Assembly (NCBI RefSeq): GCF_001685395.1
Contig: NZ_CP014167.1
Location: forward strand, 434,001 to 498,000
Reading direction: 5' to 3'
Source: Paenibacillus yonginensis
Lineage (GTDB): Bacteria > Bacillota > Bacilli > Paenibacillales > Paenibacillaceae
Length of the DNA stretch: 64,000 nucleotides
Position 1 is the first letter of the stretch. Each line of letters opens with the position of its first letter. This document shows, piece by piece, positions 42,205-52,402 of the stretch. Position numbers and translations under genes: made by a program. The notes under the pieces are model-generated. The model saw only the letters and a list, made by a program, of their open reading frames with translations, ran no database searches and was not told the DNA's origin.

Positions 42205-43674
42205 ATGGCACAGCTTAAGGTGGATACACAATACGGAACGGTGGAGGGCATCAGCAGGGAGGGGGTCCGGATTTGGAAAGGACTTCCTTATGCCAGGCCG
42301 CCAATCGGTGAGCTTCGCTTCCAGGCGCCGGCTGCTCCGGAGCCGTGGGAAGGCATAAGAAAAGCGGATACATATGGTCCCATCAGCATACAGCCGGTCA
42401 ATGAAACGGCCGGACTGTTTGGCCAGGATGCCGGAGCCGCTCCATCTGAAGACTGCCTGTACCTGAATGTGTGGGCCCCGGAGGAAGCGGAGAGCCAACC
42501 GCTGCCGGTGATGGTCTGGATTCACGGCGGAGCATTCGTTACCGGATCGGGGAGCGTCCCCATGTATGACGGAACCAGGTTTGCCCGCCAGGGCAAGGTA
42601 ATTATGGTCAGTCTGAATTACCGTTTGGGTGTATTAGGTTTTTTGCATGCCGGTTATCTAGGGGAAGGCTTCACCTCCAATGCCGGGCTGCTGGATCAGA
42701 TCGCCGCTCTGCAATGGGTGCAGGACAATATTGCGGGGTTTGGCGGCGATCCGCAGCAGGTTACGGTGTTTGGCGAGTCAGCCGGAAGCATGAGCATTGC
42801 GGCGCTGCTGGCGATGCCGCAGGCGAAAGGCTTGTTCCGGCGGGCCATTATGCAAAGCGGCGCTTCCCAGATTATGCCGGAGCCGGCTGCCCGCTCAATC
42901 ACTGCGGCGCTGCTGGGTCTGCTCGGCATCAGCCCGCAGGAACCAGGCAAACTGAAGGCCGTGCCTCCGGAGCAGCTCATGGCGGCAGCGGGAGAACTGA
43001 GAAAGCGGTACGGCAACGATATTGCCATGCTGCAGCAGCCGGTTATCGACGCAGCGACGCTGCCCCATGAGCCGCTGGCGGCCATCCGGGAAGGCTTTGC
43101 CAAAGATATCGCGCTGATCATCGGCACCAACCGGGATGAAGGGGGATTATTCATCAGACCGGATACACCGGTTATGGAGGAGAAGGACTGGCTGCAGGCG
43201 ATGGAGCTGATGACCGGCATCCGCGGGGAGACTGCAGCTGCGGTTGCCGCCCGGTATCCGCGGACAGCGGCGGGCCAAGCGCAAATTTTGACCGATCTGT
43301 ATTTCTGGCGGTCTGCCCTGCAGTTTGCTGCCGCACAAAGCCGGCATGCTCCCGTCTGGATGTATCGTTTCGACTGGACGAGCGAAGCCCATCCCTTCTT
43401 AATGCAGGCGATACACGCCGGAGAAATTATGTTTGTTTTTGATCATCTGGAGCTGCTCGCCAATATTGGGGTGGAGGCGGATGCAGAGGCCCGGGCACTG
43501 GCGCACCGTATGCAGGAGGCTTGGGTTTCTTTTGCCAAACACGGCGCACCTGCGGTGGAAGGAACGGTTTGGCCGCCGTATGAGCTGCCGGAGCGTGCGA
43601 CTTATATTTTTAATACGCAAGCTGAAGTTGTGAACGATCCCGATGCCGAGAAGCGGATGCTTCTGGGAGAATAG
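42205..43674 (+). CDS. Type B carboxylesterase (PnbA-like)
   Basis: A 489-residue alpha/beta-hydrolase esterase. The N-terminal GLPYARPPIGELRFQAP, oxyanion stretch WIHGGAFVTGSG, nucleophile elbow GESAGSMS (Ser near 193), GTNRDEGGLF (Glu near 313) and AIHAGEIMFVF (His) form the expected catalytic set. It hydrolyses carboxylic esters; B. subtilis relatives act on p-nitrobenzyl esters. GGAGGAAG lies upstream of the ATG. It is followed by an aldehyde dehydrogenase gene 24 bases later, probably in the same transcript. The true substrate is unknown. Confidence 0.9.
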   Translation: MAQLKVDTQYGTVEGISREGVRIWKGLPYARPPIGELRFQAPAAPEPWEGIRKADTYGPISIQPVNETAGLFGQDAGAAPSEDCLYLNVWAPEEAESQPLPVMVWIHGGAFVTGSGSVPMYDGTRFARQGKVIMVSLNYRLGVLGFLHAGYLGEGFTSNAGLLDQIAALQWVQDNIAGFGGDPQQVTVFGESAGSMSIAALLAMPQAKGLFRRAIMQSGASQIMPEPAARSITAALLGLLGISPQEPGKLKAVPPEQLMAAAGELRKRYGNDIAMLQQPVIDAATLPHEPLAAIREGFAKDIALIIGTNRDEGGLFIRPDTPVMEEKDWLQAMELMTGIRGETAAAVAARYPRTAAGQAQILTDLYFWRSALQFAAAQSRHAPVWMYRFDWTSEAHPFLMQAIHAGEIMFVFDHLELLANIGVEADAEARALAHRMQEAWVSFAKHGAPAVEGTVWPPYELPERATYIFNTQAEVVNDPDAEKRMLLGE

Positions 43675-43698
43675 AACGGGCGATTACGGAATGTAAGC

Positions 43699-45174
43699 AT
43701 GGAACTGGCTAAAAATGGGACTGGCAATTACGGGTGGTTTGTGATGCAGCCAGATAATCTGATGGAAGAGAGTAGGACAAGCCTTATGAGCAAGGAAGAG
43801 ATCGGGATGGACCCGGATGGGATTCTGGACCGGCACAATGCTTTATTCGAGCAGGGGGGAACCGGGAGCATCGCGCTTCGTATTTTATATCTTCATCGCC
43901 TGAAGCAGGCGCTGAAGAAACATGAGGCCGACTGGTTTGCCGCTCTGAGAATGGATTTGAATAAATCCGACTTCGAAAGTTATACAACGGAGCTGGGGAT
44001 CGTCCTTTCGGAGATCCGGTTTATCTCCAGCAGGCTGACCAGGTGGGCGAAGCCGCGCAAAGTTCGAACCGCGCTGACGCATGTCGGGTCCAAAAGTTTG
44101 ATCATCAAGGAGCCGTATGGAACCGTACTGATTATCGCTCCGTGGAATTACCCGCTGCAGCTTGCCTTGTCTCCCCTGATCGGTGCCATTGCTGCGGGCA
44201 ATACAGTTGTCCTCAAGCCGTCTGAATTAACGCCAAACGTATCGGCGCTGCTCAAACGGATTTTGGGCGAAGTATTTCCGGAGGATTATGTGACGGTTGT
44301 GGAAGGCGGGCCGGAAGTCAGCACCGCTTTACTGGCCAGGAAATTCGATTATATCTTTTTTACGGGAAGCGTAGGGGTCGGGAAAATCGTCATGGAGGCG
44401 GCGGCCAAACATTTAACGCCGGTTACCCTGGAGCTTGGGGGCAAAAGTCCCTGCATCGTGCATGACGATGCCAATCTGCCTCTCGCTGCGCGGAGAATCG
44501 TGTTCGGCAAGTTCACGAATGCCGGCCAAACCTGTATCGCTCCCGATTACTTGCTCGTTCATCGGCATGTACGGGATCGGCTGCTTGCGGAGCTGCAAGC
44601 CGAGCTTGTCCGGTTTTACGGCGAAGATCCGCTTAACAGCCCGGCTTATGGCCGCATTATCGGGCAGCGGCAATTTGACCGGCTGACGTCTTTTCTGCAG
44701 GACGGGCGAATCGTAGTTGGGGGCGAAGCCGACCGGGACAAGCTGAAGATCGCGCCGACCATTCTGGCAGATGTCCATTGGGGTATGCCAGTCATGCAGG
44801 AGGAGATATTTGGACCGCTGCTGCCTGTGCTTGTCTACGATGAACTGCAGGAAGTGATCGAATGGGTCCGGAAGCGTCCGAAGCCGCTTGCCCTATACCT
44901 GTTCACCGGAAGCCGAAAGGTTCAGAAGACCGTAACCCATGAGCTTTCCTTTGGCGGGGGAACCCTCAACGATACGCTGATGCATCTGGCCACACCTTAT
45001 CTGCCGTTTGGCGGAGTTGGGGAAAGCGGGATGGGCAGTTATCACGGCTATGAGAGCTTCCGGACGTTTACGCATGAGAAAGGCATCGTCAAACAGACCA
45101 CCTTGTTTGATTTCCCTTTCCGTTATCCGTTCGCCAAGCGGGGATTGTCGATCATTCGCAGGCTGTTGAAATAA
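43699..45174 (+). CDS. Aldehyde dehydrogenase (YwdH/ALDH3-like)
   Basis: A protein of up to 491 residues that oxidises aldehydes to acids with NAD(P). Visible motifs: [63 protein letters not shown] (catalytic Glu) and [11 protein letters not shown] (catalytic Cys), with a C-terminal hydrophobic tail as in ALDH3/YwdH. The start is uncertain: the ATG at 43699 has a weak site, and the in-frame ATG at 43786 would remove an atypical leader. It follows the carboxylesterase, suggesting ester-to-alcohol-to-aldehyde handling. Confidence 0.9.
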   Translation: MELAKNGTGNYGWFVMQPDNLMEESRTSLMSKEEIGMDPDGILDRHNALFEQGGTGSIALRILYLHRLKQALKKHEADWFAALRMDLNKSDFESYTTELGIVLSEIRFISSRLTRWAKPRKVRTALTHVGSKSLIIKEPYGTVLIIAPWNYPLQLALSPLIGAIAAGNTVVLKPSELTPNVSALLKRILGEVFPEDYVTVVEGGPEVSTALLARKFDYIFFTGSVGVGKIVMEAAAKHLTPVTLELGGKSPCIVHDDANLPLAARRIVFGKFTNAGQTCIAPDYLLVHRHVRDRLLAELQAELVRFYGEDPLNSPAYGRIIGQRQFDRLTSFLQDGRIVVGGEADRDKLKIAPTILADVHWGMPVMQEEIFGPLLPVLVYDELQEVIEWVRKRPKPLALYLFTGSRKVQKTVTHELSFGGGTLNDTLMHLATPYLPFGGVGESGMGSYHGYESFRTFTHEKGIVKQTTLFDFPFRYPFAKRGLSIIRRLLK

Positions 45175-45186
45175 GGAAGCTGCATC

Positions 45187-45225
45187 AAAAAAAGAAGGCC
45201 GGGTCTGGACAATCGTCCACCCGGC
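45187..45225 (-). terminator. Minus-strand terminator behind an oppositely oriented gene
   Basis: GCCGGG/CCCGGC and TGGAC/GTCCA form a stem around AATC. The T run (TTCTTTTTTT) lies on the minus strand only. The nearest minus-strand gene upstream is the subtilase at 45898, so its transcript may run antisense through 45295-45873. Confidence 0.65.
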
Positions 45226-45294
45226 TGCGGGCTCTTCGTCATACCTTGTTAATGAGCGGTTATGCTCAAAGCAAGGTGAAGGAGGGCCTTTGTT

Positions 45295-45873
45295 ATGTTG
45301 GTCAACACCTGCAAATCCAAACCGGTTCCAGGTATTACGCCACACGTCCTTTGCTCGATTGCCAAGGGAATGCTGCCTTTCTATCAGACTGTGGCAGCAA
45401 GCGAGCCCTTTGCCGGGCAGTGGAGCAGGGCGGTCGTCCGGGCTGATTTATCCGCCATGCGGAAACTGCTGGATGCCGTTGATCCTGCCTTAGGCAAAGA
45501 AGGTTTGGGAACGAACGGAATCGGTTACTTTATCACCTTTGGATTTCCGAAGACGGACGTTTATTATACAAACGGTATAACTATTCCCCCGGGAACGGTC
45601 CGTTTTACCTTTCAAACCGGTATTCACCGCCGGATCGCCAAAGCGGTAATTCCTTTCTATAAAGAGCTTATCTGCAACTGGCCCTATGCACAGGCGCTGG
45701 CCAAGGCGATTCGCAGAAAAGACCGGAAGGCGGCTGCTTATATGGTTAGAAGCCTGATTAACACCAAAGCTTTACGATCGGTGGAACTCGACAGATCCGG
45801 TCTTGCGCTGACGTTCAAATACCGTTCAACCCAATGGGTTTACCGGAATCTGCTCAACCCTGAGCCGTTCTAG
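45295..45873 (+). CDS. Hypothetical protein
   Basis: A 192-residue protein I cannot place in a family. It has no signal peptide or clear membrane segment; basic residues cluster near residues 140-160 (KAIRRKDRKAAAYMVRSLIN). The centre holds YFITFGFPKTDVYYTNGITIPPGTVRFTF, suggesting a beta-rich core. GGAGGG before the ATG supports translation. It is convergent with the subtilase gene, with only 24 bases between stop codons, and a minus-strand terminator lies before its start, so antisense transcription through it is possible. Confidence 0.7.
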   Translation: MLVNTCKSKPVPGITPHVLCSIAKGMLPFYQTVAASEPFAGQWSRAVVRADLSAMRKLLDAVDPALGKEGLGTNGIGYFITFGFPKTDVYYTNGITIPPGTVRFTFQTGIHRRIAKAVIPFYKELICNWPYAQALAKAIRRKDRKAAAYMVRSLINTKALRSVELDRSGLALTFKYRSTQWVYRNLLNPEPF

Positions 45874-45897
45874 GCGGGAGCAGAGGTTCTAGTTCCT

Positions 45898-47226
45898 TTA
45901 GGGAACGGAGCGTTCTGCGTTAATATAACCGGCACCGTAAATGTTGGGGTCTCGTCCTTGCCACAGGTCGGTTCCTTCAAGCAGCCTTTGTTTGATCCCG
46001 TCAGGTGTTATCCCCGGCTGGCTTTGTTTAATCAATGCGGCTATCCCGGCACAGATCGGCGTTGCCATGGAAGTGCCTGAGAGCTCGAAATAGTCGTCGC
46101 CGACCCGGTTCCATTTCTGGGTCCGGTCCAGATAAGAGCGGGGCGCGCGCAGGGACACGATGCGCGCCCCCGGAACAAGCAGATCCGGTTTGGAGATCCC
46201 GTATGGAGTTGGTCCGCGGCCCGAGAACAAGGCCGCTTCGTCGTCCTCGCGATTGTGCGGAGTCTGTTTATCATCGAGCGCGCCCACCGTAATCACCCGC
46301 GAGCTGATGCCCGGGCTGGTAATCGTGCCGGCGGCCGGTCCTTCATTTCCGGCGGAGACGCATACGGTAATGCCGGCTTCCCAGGCGGCATTGACGCTTT
46401 TGACAACCGGATCATCGATTTCGCTGGGATAAATCTCCGGCAAGGTGCCGATGGACAAACTGATAATGTCAATCGGGTCTTCGGGACAGATTTCATTGTG
46501 ACGGATGCACCATTCCAAACCCTGCAAAATGGTTTCAATCGTTCCGTTGCCGTGTTTATCAAGCACCTTAATGCCGTAAATCCGGGATTCCGGCGCAGGT
46601 CCCGCGTATTTCCCGTCCGATTGTTTTCCGCTGCCGGCCGCGTCCCCGGCACAATGTGTGCCATGGCCGTGGTCATCATAAGGTTCGGACTGGCCGCCGA
46701 TAAAGTCGGTAAACCCGGCTATTCGTCCCTCCAGATCCGGATGCGGGTAAATGCCGGTATCAATGATGGCGATCGTGACGCCCTTACCTGTAAGCCGTAG
46801 TCCGCTGCGGACAATCTTCCGAGCGTTGGCGGATTGAAGGGCCGAGTTTAATGTGACATGAACCTTGCGGTTAAGGTAAATCCGGTGGATTTGCCTGCTT
46901 AAAGGCAGCAGCTCTTTAAGCCCGCTTGGCGTGATTTCGGCGCTGCAGAAGCCGATCCGCTCAAAGTGGTTCCGCACTCTTCCGCTGCCTTGTTCACTCA
47001 GCCTCTGACTGAATCTGTTGATTTCGTCTTGATTTCCCTCTTTCCATTCTATGATCACAGGCAGTTTATGATTTTTGTGCAGAAAGCGGTCCATTTTGTA
47101 CTTCAGGAAGCGGGGAAGCTTCGAGAATGATTGGTGCAGCCCCAGCAGCTCGGCACAGAGGGGCTGGTCAAGCTTGACGGCATAGGAATGAATCATTTGA
47201 ATCATAGAGTCTTGATAAATAGTCAT
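45898..47226 (-). CDS. S8-family subtilisin-like serine protease (AprX-like)
   Basis: A 442-residue subtilase. The catalytic triad is visible: Asp in IAIIDTGIYPHPDLEG, His in DDHGHGTHCAGDAAG and Ser in SGTSMATPICAG. A long N-terminal region of about 130 residues precedes the catalytic domain and has no signal peptide, so it is probably an intracellular protease of the AprX type with a propeptide-like segment. I prefer the ATG at 47226, since AAAGGA is correctly spaced from it and too close to the ATG at 47232. Confidence 0.9.
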   Translation of the reverse strand: MTIYQDSMIQMIHSYAVKLDQPLCAELLGLHQSFSKLPRFLKYKMDRFLHKNHKLPVIIEWKEGNQDEINRFSQRLSEQGSGRVRNHFERIGFCSAEITPSGLKELLPLSRQIHRIYLNRKVHVTLNSALQSANARKIVRSGLRLTGKGVTIAIIDTGIYPHPDLEGRIAGFTDFIGGQSEPYDDHGHGTHCAGDAAGSGKQSDGKYAGPAPESRIYGIKVLDKHGNGTIETILQGLEWCIRHNEICPEDPIDIISLSIGTLPEIYPSEIDDPVVKSVNAAWEAGITVCVSAGNEGPAAGTITSPGISSRVITVGALDDKQTPHNREDDEAALFSGRGPTPYGISKPDLLVPGARIVSLRAPRSYLDRTQKWNRVGDDYFELSGTSMATPICAGIAALIKQSQPGITPDGIKQRLLEGTDLWQGRDPNIYGAGYINAERSVP

Positions 47227-47425
47227 CGCCATCCTTTCTATACATCTGCCTGGTTAACCGCTCCCTTCTCTAGCAATCTATGAACGAACAAACCTCCGCG
47301 TAACGTTACCTGTCCTTGCTGCCGCCTGAAATTGGCGCGGTCGGGCTTTCGCATTGCAAAGCCGCTCTCTTTGGCCGATAATAAACGGGAGAATGAAGCT
47401 GAATTCGGGGGGAACTTGGGTAGCT

Positions 47426-49057
47426 ATGAAATCTATTTATGAAATCGCCGCAGATGCGGGTATTCGAGAAGAACATTTGGAGCCTTATGGCAAATACAAA
47501 GCAAAAATAGACCCTGCGCTGCTGGAGGAGCTTCAAGGCCGGCCGGATGGCAGGCTGGTGCTGGTAACGGCCGTTAATCCCACACCGGCAGGAGAAGGCA
47601 AAACGCTGACGACCATTGGCCTGGCCCAGTCGCTGAATGCGATCGGCCGCAGGACGGTTGCCGCGCTGCGAGAACCTTCGCTTGGCCCGGTATTTGGCAT
47701 GAAGGGCGGAGCAACCGGAGGGGGCAGAGCCCAGATTGTGCCGGAGGAAGAGATTAATCTGCATTTTACAGGGGACCTGCATGCGATTACCTCGGCGAAC
47801 AACCTGTTGTCGGCTATGATCGACAATCACATTTACCAGGGGAACGCGCTGCAGCTGGACCCGGCCCGGATCGTCTGGAAAAGGGCGCTGGATATGAATG
47901 ACCGCGGCCTGCGGAGCATCGTCACAGGTCTAGGCCCAGGCAATGGACCGGTGAGGGAAAGCGGATTCCTGATCACGTCTGCTTCTGAAGTCATGGCTGT
48001 ATTGTGCCTGAGTGAAAACCTTGAGGATTTGAAGCGGCGTCTCGGCCAGATTTTGATCGGCTACGACGTGAAGGGTCTGCCGGTTACGGCAGACAAGCTG
48101 AAGGCGGTAGAAGCGATGGCTGTTCTGCTCAAGGAAGCGATCAAACCGAATTTGGTGCAGACGCTGGAAGGGACGCCCGTTCTGGTGCACGGTGGTCCGT
48201 TTGCCAACATCGCCCATGGCTGCAGCAGCCTGATCGCGACCCGGACGGCCCTGAAGCTGGGCGACATTGTCGTGACCGAAGCCGGATTTGGCGCGGAGCT
48301 TGGGGCGGAGAAATTTTTTGATATCAAATGCCGTCAATCCGGCTTAAAACCTTCGGCCGCCGTGCTGGTGGTTACAGCGAAAGCGCTGAAATACAACGGG
48401 GGAGCAGCCAAGGACCGGCTGGGGACGGAGGATTTGGACAGTCTCAAGCGGGGGATGGGCAATTTAAGAAGGCATGTGCGGAACCTGCAAAAGTTTGGTG
48501 TTCCGGTGCTGGTTGCGATCAACCATTTTGCGACGGATACGGACGCTGAAATGGAAGCCATTCGCGAGGAATGTGCAGCGCTTGGGGTTCCGGCGGAGGT
48601 CTCCAAAGTGTTTGCGCTCGGCAGTGAAGGCGGGAAGCAGCTGGCTTATGCGCTGGCCGGTCTGCTGGAAGAGGGCCAAGCCGATTTCCGTCCTCTATAC
48701 GATACGTCGCTGGATCTCAAGAGCAAGATCGAAACGATCGTCAAGGACATCTACGGCGGCGAAGCCGTGACCTATTCGCCTTCGGCCAGCCGCGCGCTCG
48801 CTCAAATGGAGAAGCTGGGCTACGGCGGGCTGCCGGTATGTATGGCGAAGACGCCGTATTCCTTCACGGATCAGCCCGCTTTGCTGGGAGCGCCGGAAGG
48901 ATTTACGGTGAGCGTATCCGGCGTCAGCCTGTCGGCAGGAGCGGGATTCATCGTCGTGGAGACCGGCAACACGATGCGCATGCCGGGCCTGCCGAAGGTG
49001 CCGGCGGCAGAGCGGATGGCGCTCGGAGGAGACGGGCAGATTGAGGGGCTGCTGTAG
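47426..49057 (+). CDS. fhs: Formate-tetrahydrofolate ligase
   Basis: A 543-residue enzyme that joins formate to tetrahydrofolate using ATP, feeding one-carbon metabolism. It shows the P-loop [14 protein letters not shown] near residue 46, [18 protein letters not shown] near residue 78, [16 protein letters not shown] near residue 113, and the closing [25 protein letters not shown] use the ATG at 47426; the frame is open to 47354 but that leader is not family-like. The ribosome binding site is poor (GGGGGG about 13 bases upstream). Single gene with a terminator behind it. Confidence 0.93.
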   Translation: MKSIYEIAADAGIREEHLEPYGKYKAKIDPALLEELQGRPDGRLVLVTAVNPTPAGEGKTLTTIGLAQSLNAIGRRTVAALREPSLGPVFGMKGGATGGGRAQIVPEEEINLHFTGDLHAITSANNLLSAMIDNHIYQGNALQLDPARIVWKRALDMNDRGLRSIVTGLGPGNGPVRESGFLITSASEVMAVLCLSENLEDLKRRLGQILIGYDVKGLPVTADKLKAVEAMAVLLKEAIKPNLVQTLEGTPVLVHGGPFANIAHGCSSLIATRTALKLGDIVVTEAGFGAELGAEKFFDIKCRQSGLKPSAAVLVVTAKALKYNGGAAKDRLGTEDLDSLKRGMGNLRRHVRNLQKFGVPVLVAINHFATDTDAEMEAIREECAALGVPAEVSKVFALGSEGGKQLAYALAGLLEEGQADFRPLYDTSLDLKSKIETIVKDIYGGEAVTYSPSASRALAQMEKLGYGGLPVCMAKTPYSFTDQPALLGAPEGFTVSVSGVSLSAGAGFIVVETGNTMRMPGLPKVPAAERMALGGDGQIEGLL

Positions 49058-49131
49058 CCTGACGGGATGGCAGCCTGACTGAACCGCAGGGCTGGGGTTT
49101 GGCGTCAGCCTGATCTTTTATTGGATAAGGG

Positions 49132-49172
49132 GCATCTTGGCCGAACGGGATCGGCGGGATGCTTCTTTTTTT
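49132..49172 (+). terminator. Intrinsic terminator of fhs
   Basis: GCATC pairs with GATGC and an inner GGCCGA/TCGGC segment extends the stem; CTTTTTTT follows. Confidence 0.75.
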
Positions 49173-49285
49173 GCGCTTGGATCAAATCTTGATGCTTGTC
49201 ATGCTAGTCTGCATAATTGGCCAAGTTCCCTCATAGACATGTTATCAGATTGGGAAAACAATGTGCCGAAGGGGATGATAATAAC

Positions 49286-50377
49286 ATGCGTCGTATCACG
49301 TTGATCTTAGCCATCGTGGTGTGCTTCTCCGCCTTGCTGGCCGGATGCGGGAAGAAAGATGCGGCAGGTGTCGTCAAGGATTTAAACCAGTCTTTAGGCA
49401 AGCTGGAAAGTTATGAAGGTTCGGGGGTTATGACGTTACATACCGGCGAAACGCCTCAGATGTACAAAGTACAGGTGTGGTATATGAACCCGTCTTATTA
49501 CCGGATCGCTTTAACCAATGCTCAGAAAGACATCACTCAAATCGTGCTGCGCAATGACCAGGGCGTTTATGTGCTGACGCCGAGCCTCAACAAAAGCTTC
49601 CGTTTCCAAAGCGATTGGCCGGATAATCAGGGACAGGTTTATTTGTACCAGACGCTTGTTCGCAGTATTTTGTCTGACAATACCCGCCAGTTTGTAGACG
49701 ACAAGGACAGTTATGTCTTTGAAGTGGCTGCCAACTACAATACCCAATCGTTGGTTCGTCAGAAGATTTGGCTGAGCAAAGACGGCTACAAACCGCAGCA
49801 GGTGCAGGTATCCGATTCCTCCGCCCAGGTCGTGGTGGAAGTGAAGTTTGATCAGTTCGAGTTCGGCAAGAAATTTGATAAGAAGGACTTTGATATGCAG
49901 CAGAATCTCAACACGGCCAGCCAGGATTCCCAAGGAACCATGCTGGAAGTGGATGAGAACGGCCAGCTGATCGAGAAACCGGCAAGCGCTGACACGGCAG
50001 CAGAGGACGGCGGCGCGGCGAGCCTGCCGGCTCTCAATGAATCGTTTGGCGTTATTCTTCCTACTTATATTCCGGACGGTGCCGAAGAGAAATCGACTCA
50101 GGTGCTGGATAATGCCGACCGCAGCTCGGTAATGGTGCAATACGATGGGGAATATCAATATACGATTCTGGAATCCCGTTCCCTTGACCGTGCCGTCTCC
50201 CTGCAGAAAGGAGATTTGATCGACATGGGTTTCACGTTTGGCCAGCTCTCCGGAGATGATCTGCAGACGTTGACCTGGACCCAGGATGGACTGGATTTCC
50301 AAATTACAAGCGCGGATCTCCCGGTGAATGAGATGATCAAAATCGCCGCTTCTATGCAGGATCAAACGGGTAAATAA
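49286..50377 (+). CDS. LolA-fold lipoprotein, YdcC-like
   Basis: A 363-residue lipoprotein. The signal peptide ends in LLAGC (Cys21), after which a LolA-like concave beta fold is suggested by VWYMNPSYYRIALTN, DKDSYVFEVAANY and LSKDGYKPQQVQVSD. In Bacillus the equivalent gene, ydcC, lies directly before the alanine racemase gene, as here, and is expressed during sporulation. The ATG at 49286 follows GAAGGGGA; an upstream frame to 49217 would bury the signal peptide. It is likely anchored on the outer face of the cell or forespore membrane. Confidence 0.87.
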   Translation: MRRITLILAIVVCFSALLAGCGKKDAAGVVKDLNQSLGKLESYEGSGVMTLHTGETPQMYKVQVWYMNPSYYRIALTNAQKDITQIVLRNDQGVYVLTPSLNKSFRFQSDWPDNQGQVYLYQTLVRSILSDNTRQFVDDKDSYVFEVAANYNTQSLVRQKIWLSKDGYKPQQVQVSDSSAQVVVEVKFDQFEFGKKFDKKDFDMQQNLNTASQDSQGTMLEVDENGQLIEKPASADTAAEDGGAASLPALNESFGVILPTYIPDGAEEKSTQVLDNADRSSVMVQYDGEYQYTILESRSLDRAVSLQKGDLIDMGFTFGQLSGDDLQTLTWTQDGLDFQITSADLPVNEMIKIAASMQDQTGK

Positions 50378-50382
50378 TAAAG

Positions 50383-50441
50383 CAAGGCGGATCAAAGGCT
50401 GGTTTGGGGCATAATACCCGACAGCCCGGCCATCCGCCTTG
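50383..50441. terminator. Hairpin between the lipoprotein gene and alr
   Basis: CAAGGCGGAT (50383-50392) and ATCCGCCTTG (50432-50441) are exact inverted repeats with a 39-base loop that contains further GC pairs. TCTGTTTG follows, a poor T run. It is probably a partial terminator. Confidence 0.5.
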
Positions 50442-50580
50442 TCTGTTTGACCTAAGTTCAGTCCTGACCGGTTCAGGATCTCTTGCAGAAGGGAATCTGT
50501 TCAATTTGACAGTGGGCGAACGGAACATTAGGATGGATCTAAGGCTTCATGGGCTTACATTGTTAAAGAAGGTGACCTTT

Positions 50581-51759
50581 GTGCAAGTGAATTATCGACC
50601 GACTGTTGCAGAAATTGATCTGGATGCTATGGAATCCAATTACCTGGCACTCAGACAGTCCCTGCCGGAAGGGATGAAACTGCTGATCTGCGTGAAAGCT
50701 AACGCTTATGGGCATGGAGCGGTGCATGTAGCCGAAGAAATGCAGCGTCTGAAGGCGGACTATTTAAGCGTGGCTTTCCTGGATGAGGCGCTGGAACTGC
50801 GGGCGGCAGGCATTACCATGCCGATCCTGGTTCTGGGTTATACGCCGCCGGAAGGAGTGCGTACGGCTTGGGATCATGGCATCACGATCTGCATCTTTGA
50901 CGAGGAAGTGCTGGAAGCCGCCCGCAGGCTTGGACCGGAGGCTTCCAAATCCAGGCTGAAGGTCCACATTAAAGTGGATACCGGAATGGGACGTATCGGA
51001 TTGCTGCCGGATGAGGCGCCGGCGTTTGTGCAGCAGGCAGTTTCTGTACCGGGCATTGAGGTCGAAGGGCTGTTCACCCATTTTTCCACCGCAGATGAAA
51101 AAGACAAATCTTATACACTTGAACAATACAGAAGGTTTCAGGACGTTACGGACGCGCTGAAGGAGCTTCAGATCAAGGTGCCTATTATACATACGGGCAA
51201 CAGCGCCACAGCGATCGATCTGCCGGAACTTTCCTTTGATATGGTACGGGTCGGGATTGCCATTTACGGACTGTACCCGTCGGATGAGGTTCGTAGCCAG
51301 AACGTGAAGCTGATACCGGTACTTTCGCTCAAAACCAGATTGTCATATGTTAAAGAATTGCCGCCGGGCTGGGGGATCAGCTACGGGAAAAGATACGAAA
51401 CGCAGAATTGGGAAAAGATCGGCACTTTGCCTGTCGGTTATGCCGACGGCTATTCCCGGATGCTTGGCGGTAAAGCGCATGTCCTGATACGCGGGCGCCG
51501 CGTTCCAGTGGTTGGAACCATCTGTATGGATCAGTGTATGGTATCTCTGCAAGACTTCAAGGATAACGGAGAACAAATTCAAGTCGGCGAGGAAGCTGTT
51601 CTGATCGGCCGGCAGCAGGGCGGAGAAATTTCCGCGGATGAGCTGGCTTCCTGGCTGGGAACGATCCACTATGAGGTGATCTGCATGATTGCCCACCGGG
51701 TGCCCCGGGTTTATAAGAAAGCCGGACGCCAAGACGAAATCGTGAACCCGCTGTTCTAA
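50581..51759 (+). CDS. alr: Alanine racemase
   Basis: A 392-residue PLP enzyme that interconverts L- and D-alanine for cell-wall synthesis. PLP-binding Lys39 lies in VKANAYGHGA, and the catalytic Tyr in GISYGKRYE near residue 265; PVVGTICMDQCMV and VLIGRQQGGEISADELA follow the family. I choose the GTG at 50581: it has AAGAAGGTGA upstream, and it puts the PLP Lys at position 39 as in characterised homologues. Gene order with the YdcC-like lipoprotein before and ndoAI/ndoA after is the conserved Bacillus arrangement. Confidence 0.95.
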   Translation: MQVNYRPTVAEIDLDAMESNYLALRQSLPEGMKLLICVKANAYGHGAVHVAEEMQRLKADYLSVAFLDEALELRAAGITMPILVLGYTPPEGVRTAWDHGITICIFDEEVLEAARRLGPEASKSRLKVHIKVDTGMGRIGLLPDEAPAFVQQAVSVPGIEVEGLFTHFSTADEKDKSYTLEQYRRFQDVTDALKELQIKVPIIHTGNSATAIDLPELSFDMVRVGIAIYGLYPSDEVRSQNVKLIPVLSLKTRLSYVKELPPGWGISYGKRYETQNWEKIGTLPVGYADGYSRMLGGKAHVLIRGRRVPVVGTICMDQCMVSLQDFKDNGEQIQVGEEAVLIGRQQGGEISADELASWLGTIHYEVICMIAHRVPRVYKKAGRQDEIVNPLF

Positions 51760-52117
51760 TCCTGGCAAGCTGGAGACGGGACAGGACGGAGGATTCATTC
51801 GTCAAGCAAAACTTTTATCGAACATTGAAGGAATTTGCTGAAGACATCCCGAATGGTTATAAAAAGGGCAGCATCCTGCTTGTTAAAGAGCGGAATAAAC
51901 GGATTTGTTCTGCGTATAAGACGGAGGCGTATACTAAGTATATAACTAATATATTGAAATAAGCCTTCAGGTATATACGCCAAATAGGTTCTAGTTTATA
52001 ATGGATGCAGCATACTTGATATACGGGAAGCATATATTCCTTTGTATATATTTCCTTGAATAGCGATATACTATTTTTAAGGAATGGTTCGAAAGGTTTT
52101 GTGGGGGTGGAAATCAG
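51760..52117. other. AT-rich regulatory region before ndoAI
   Basis: No gene is visible on either strand in these 358 bases. The right half is rich in TATA-like steps and includes two near-repeats, TATATTCCTTTG and TATATTTCCTTG (about 52034-52059), and a TATACT hexamer close to 52070 that may be a -10 box for the toxin-antitoxin genes. Confidence 0.45.
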
Positions 52118-52399
52118 TTGGCAAATATGCACAGTACCAAAAGGATCATGATCAGTTTGCCGGATCATCTTCTTCAGGAAGTGGACGGAATTGCCCGGCT
52201 GGAGAATTCCAATCGCAGTGAGCTTATCAGACAGGCCATGAAGCTGTATTTGAACGAACGCAAGAAGCGGTTCATTCGGGATTCCATGCAGCGGGGGTAT
52301 ATGGAGATGGCCAAAATCAATTTGACCATGGCTGCTGAGGCGTTTCACGCAGAGGAAGATGCAGACAGCACCCTTGACCGCCTGGTAAGCGGGGTGTAG
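52118..52399 (+). CDS. ndoAI: Antitoxin NdoAI (MazE-type, ribbon-helix-helix)
   Basis: A 93-residue antitoxin. The N-terminal ribbon-helix-helix (RIMISLPDHLLQEVDGIARLENSNRSELIRQAM) binds DNA, and the C-terminal tail MQRGYMEMAKINLTMAAEAFH and DRLVSGV is closely like Bacillus NdoAI, where it blocks the toxin active site. I use the TTG at 52118, 9 bases after GGGGGTGG; an ATG at 52127 is spaced too far. It is followed 3 bases later by the toxin gene. Confidence 0.93.
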   Translation: MANMHSTKRIMISLPDHLLQEVDGIARLENSNRSELIRQAMKLYLNERKKRFIRDSMQRGYMEMAKINLTMAAEAFHAEEDADSTLDRLVSGV

Positions 52400-52402
52400 A
52401 CA

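Noticed and set aside
47233-47425. A tetrahydrofolate riboswitch before fhs
   Set aside because: The leader does not show the conserved THF-riboswitch core or pairing that I would expect; no alternative riboswitch class was recognisable either.
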